Source: an uncultured Ruminococcus sp.
GTDB lineage: Bacteria > Bacillota > Clostridia > Oscillospirales > Acutalibacteraceae
Length of the DNA stretch: 14,456 nt
Direction of reading: 5' to 3'
Assembly (NCBI GenBank): GCA_902766585.1
Contig: CACXDV010000063.1
Span: 1-14,456, forward strand
The position numbers were made by a program, and so were the translations under genes. This document shows, one piece after another, positions 13,081 to 14,456 of this stretch. The first letter of the stretch is position 1; each line of letters begins with the position of its first letter. A model generated the notes under the pieces. It saw only the letters and a list, made by a program, of their open reading frames with translations. It had not been told where the DNA came from and searched no databases.

Positions 13081-14456
13081 ATGTCAGATGATATTTCACT
13101 GGAGGAATTTATAAAGCTTCCGACAACGGTCGATTTTCAGGCGCTGTCATCAAGGTCATTTCTCGAATATGCGGCGGCAAGACCGTATCTGCATATTGGA
13201 ACGAGGCTTGCTAACGATTATGTAGTCGTATATACGGACGAAAAATATATAGACAGTATTTATAAGGAGCTTGGCGGAGATTTCCTGTTTTTTGCGCCAA
13301 AGATACTTTCTCCCGTCGATACAGCCGCAAATGACAGTGCAGGCATAACAGAGGTGACGGGACAGCCGTTTCTTGACCTTGACGGGAGCGGAGTGATAAT
13401 CGGTCTTGCGGATACGGGAATAGACATTACGCAAAACGCATTCAGATTTGAGGACGGCAGTACACGTCTGCTCGGTCTATGGGATCAGACGCTTGACGGA
13501 CAGAGGAGGGAGGGTATATATTTCGGCTCGACATACAGCGAGGAGGATCTGAATAAAATACTTTTCTCTGATGATGCCGTTCCGCCGGGTTATGATGAAG
13601 ACGGTCACGGTACGTTTATGGCATCTGTCGCCGCCTCGGGAACAGATGACAGATACCGCGGTGCAGCGCCGGGAGCGTCATTGGTCTGTGTTAAGCTCAG
13701 ACCGGCGGGAAGCTATTACCGCAGGAGGTATCTTTTATCCGAGGATGATCCGACACTGTTTGAAAGCACGGATGTTCTTCTCGGCATAAAATATATACTT
13801 GATATAGCAATGGAAAGGAATATGCCAGCGGTAATAATGCTTGGGATAGGCTCAAATACGTCAGCGCATGACGGAAATACCTATTTTGAGGATTATATTT
13901 CGTTTGTTTCGCAGAGGACGGGCTATGCTTTTGTTACGGCTGCCGGAAACGAAGCAAATGCCCGTCATCATACACAGGGGAGAATTTCAGACGGAGGAAG
14001 GGAAAGCGTAAATATAAAGGTCGGCAGACAGGGGGTATCATTCGGGACAATAATATTCAATCCGTCCTTTGATAAGGTATCCGTAAGCATAACCTCACCG
14101 ACGGGAGAATCGCTTGCCAGAAAGCCTTTTCGTGCGGGCGAGGAATACAGGGAAAGGCTTATTCTTGAAAAGACGGAGATAACGCTTCTGTATTCCCGTG
14201 ATATCAATGATACCGTATGGGTAGGACTAAAGGAGGCGACAGAGGGGATATGGGATATCACGCTGTACGGTGATGCTGTCATTGACGGAAGATATTGGGC
14301 ATGGCTTCCGATAAGCGGTCAGGTGGACAGCTCAGTTGAGTTTCTCAGACCTGTTCCGGAATATACTATTGTTTATCCTGCCGCTGCATTAAGGACAGTG
14401 ACTTGCGGAGCATATAACAGCTTTGACGGCAGCCTTCTTGTTTCGTCTTCATGGGG
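13081..14456 (+). CDS. Second Csp-like S8 peptidase, 3' end beyond the window
   Basis: From the ATG at 13081 the frame stays open to the window end (458 residues). AGGAG lies six bases before the ATG, 20 bases after the previous stop, so it is the third gene of the unit. The N-terminal 80 residues look like a prodomain (DYVVVYTDEKYIDS). Catalytic Asp111 (LADTGID) and His176 (DGHGTFMA) and oxyanion Asn290 (AAGNEA) are present; the catalytic Ser must lie beyond the window. LLGLWDQT and GSTYSEEDLN parallel the first peptidase. It has an extra segment at 207-228 (SYYRRRYLLSEDDP) that is absent from the first copy but recalls Csp proteins. The ending TVTCGAYNSFDGS is typical of the stretch before the active Ser. 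No signal peptide is visible. Whether it is active, like CspB, or a pseudoprotease, like CspA/CspC, depends on the missing end. Confidence 0.92.
   Translation, partial: MSDDISLEEFIKLPTTVDFQALSSRSFLEYAAARPYLHIGTRLANDYVVVYTDEKYIDSIYKELGGDFLFFAPKILSPVDTAANDSAGITEVTGQPFLDLDGSGVIIGLADTGIDITQNAFRFEDGSTRLLGLWDQTLDGQRREGIYFGSTYSEEDLNKILFSDDAVPPGYDEDGHGTFMASVAASGTDDRYRGAAPGASLVCVKLRPAGSYYRRRYLLSEDDPTLFESTDVLLGIKYILDIAMERNMPAVIMLGIGSNTSAHDGNTYFEDYISFVSQRTGYAFVTAAGNEANARHHTQGRISDGGRESVNIKVGRQGVSFGTIIFNPSFDKVSVSITSPTGESLARKPFRAGEEYRERLILEKTEITLLYSRDINDTVWVGLKEATEGIWDITLYGDAVIDGRYWAWLPISGQVDSSVEFLRPVPEYTIVYPAAALRTVTCGAYNSFDGSLLVSSSW

Overview
The window looks like chromosomal DNA from an anaerobic Firmicute of class Clostridia, most likely the Ruminococcus/Oscillospiraceae group. 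This rests on moderate-to-low GC, strong GGAGG-type ribosome binding sites, a DUF6062-type protein, and two subtilases resembling the clostridial Csp germination proteases. The taxonomic call is an inference from gene content. There are 13 protein genes, two of them cut by the window ends. I see no rRNA, tRNA, CRISPR array, insertion sequence or phage gene, and no gene-free stretch longer than 300 bases.

Region 1 (1-2279, + strand) holds the 3' part of dapF (diaminopimelate epimerase) overlapping complete pyrG (CTP synthase) by 4 bases. A strong bidirectional terminator at 2415-2460 separates this unit from the converging genes to its right.

Region 2 (2457-5643, - strand) is a tight three-gene unit: a TPR/SUFU/DUF2185 three-domain protein, then a TtcA-type tRNA thiolase, then an EamA/DMT transporter. 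A textbook TTGACA-17-TATAAT promoter drives it. The junctions are abutting or overlapping, so co-transcription is very likely.

Region 3 (5910-10117, - strand) is a five-gene unit: an AAA ATPase-CYTH fusion, a LUD-domain protein, DeoD purine nucleoside phosphorylase, an RluA-family pseudouridine synthase, and a DUF6062-like protein with two CxxC...CxxH modules. Gaps are 12-24 bases, and a good promoter lies in the 100-base divergent spacer at 10118-10217. The products touch nucleotide and polyphosphate chemistry, RNA modification and lactate-type metabolism; no single pathway is obvious.

Region 4 (10218 to the end, + strand) holds a membrane-anchored GHL10-type putative glycoside hydrolase, overlapped by a Csp-like S8 peptidase, followed 20 bases later by a second Csp-like S8 peptidase cut by the window end. 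Neither peptidase has a visible signal peptide. In clostridia, Csp proteases act on cortex-lytic enzymes in spores, so a protease-plus-wall-hydrolase module is the most interesting hypothesis here. The three-domain SUFU protein and the duplicated Cys/His protein are the next most interesting.
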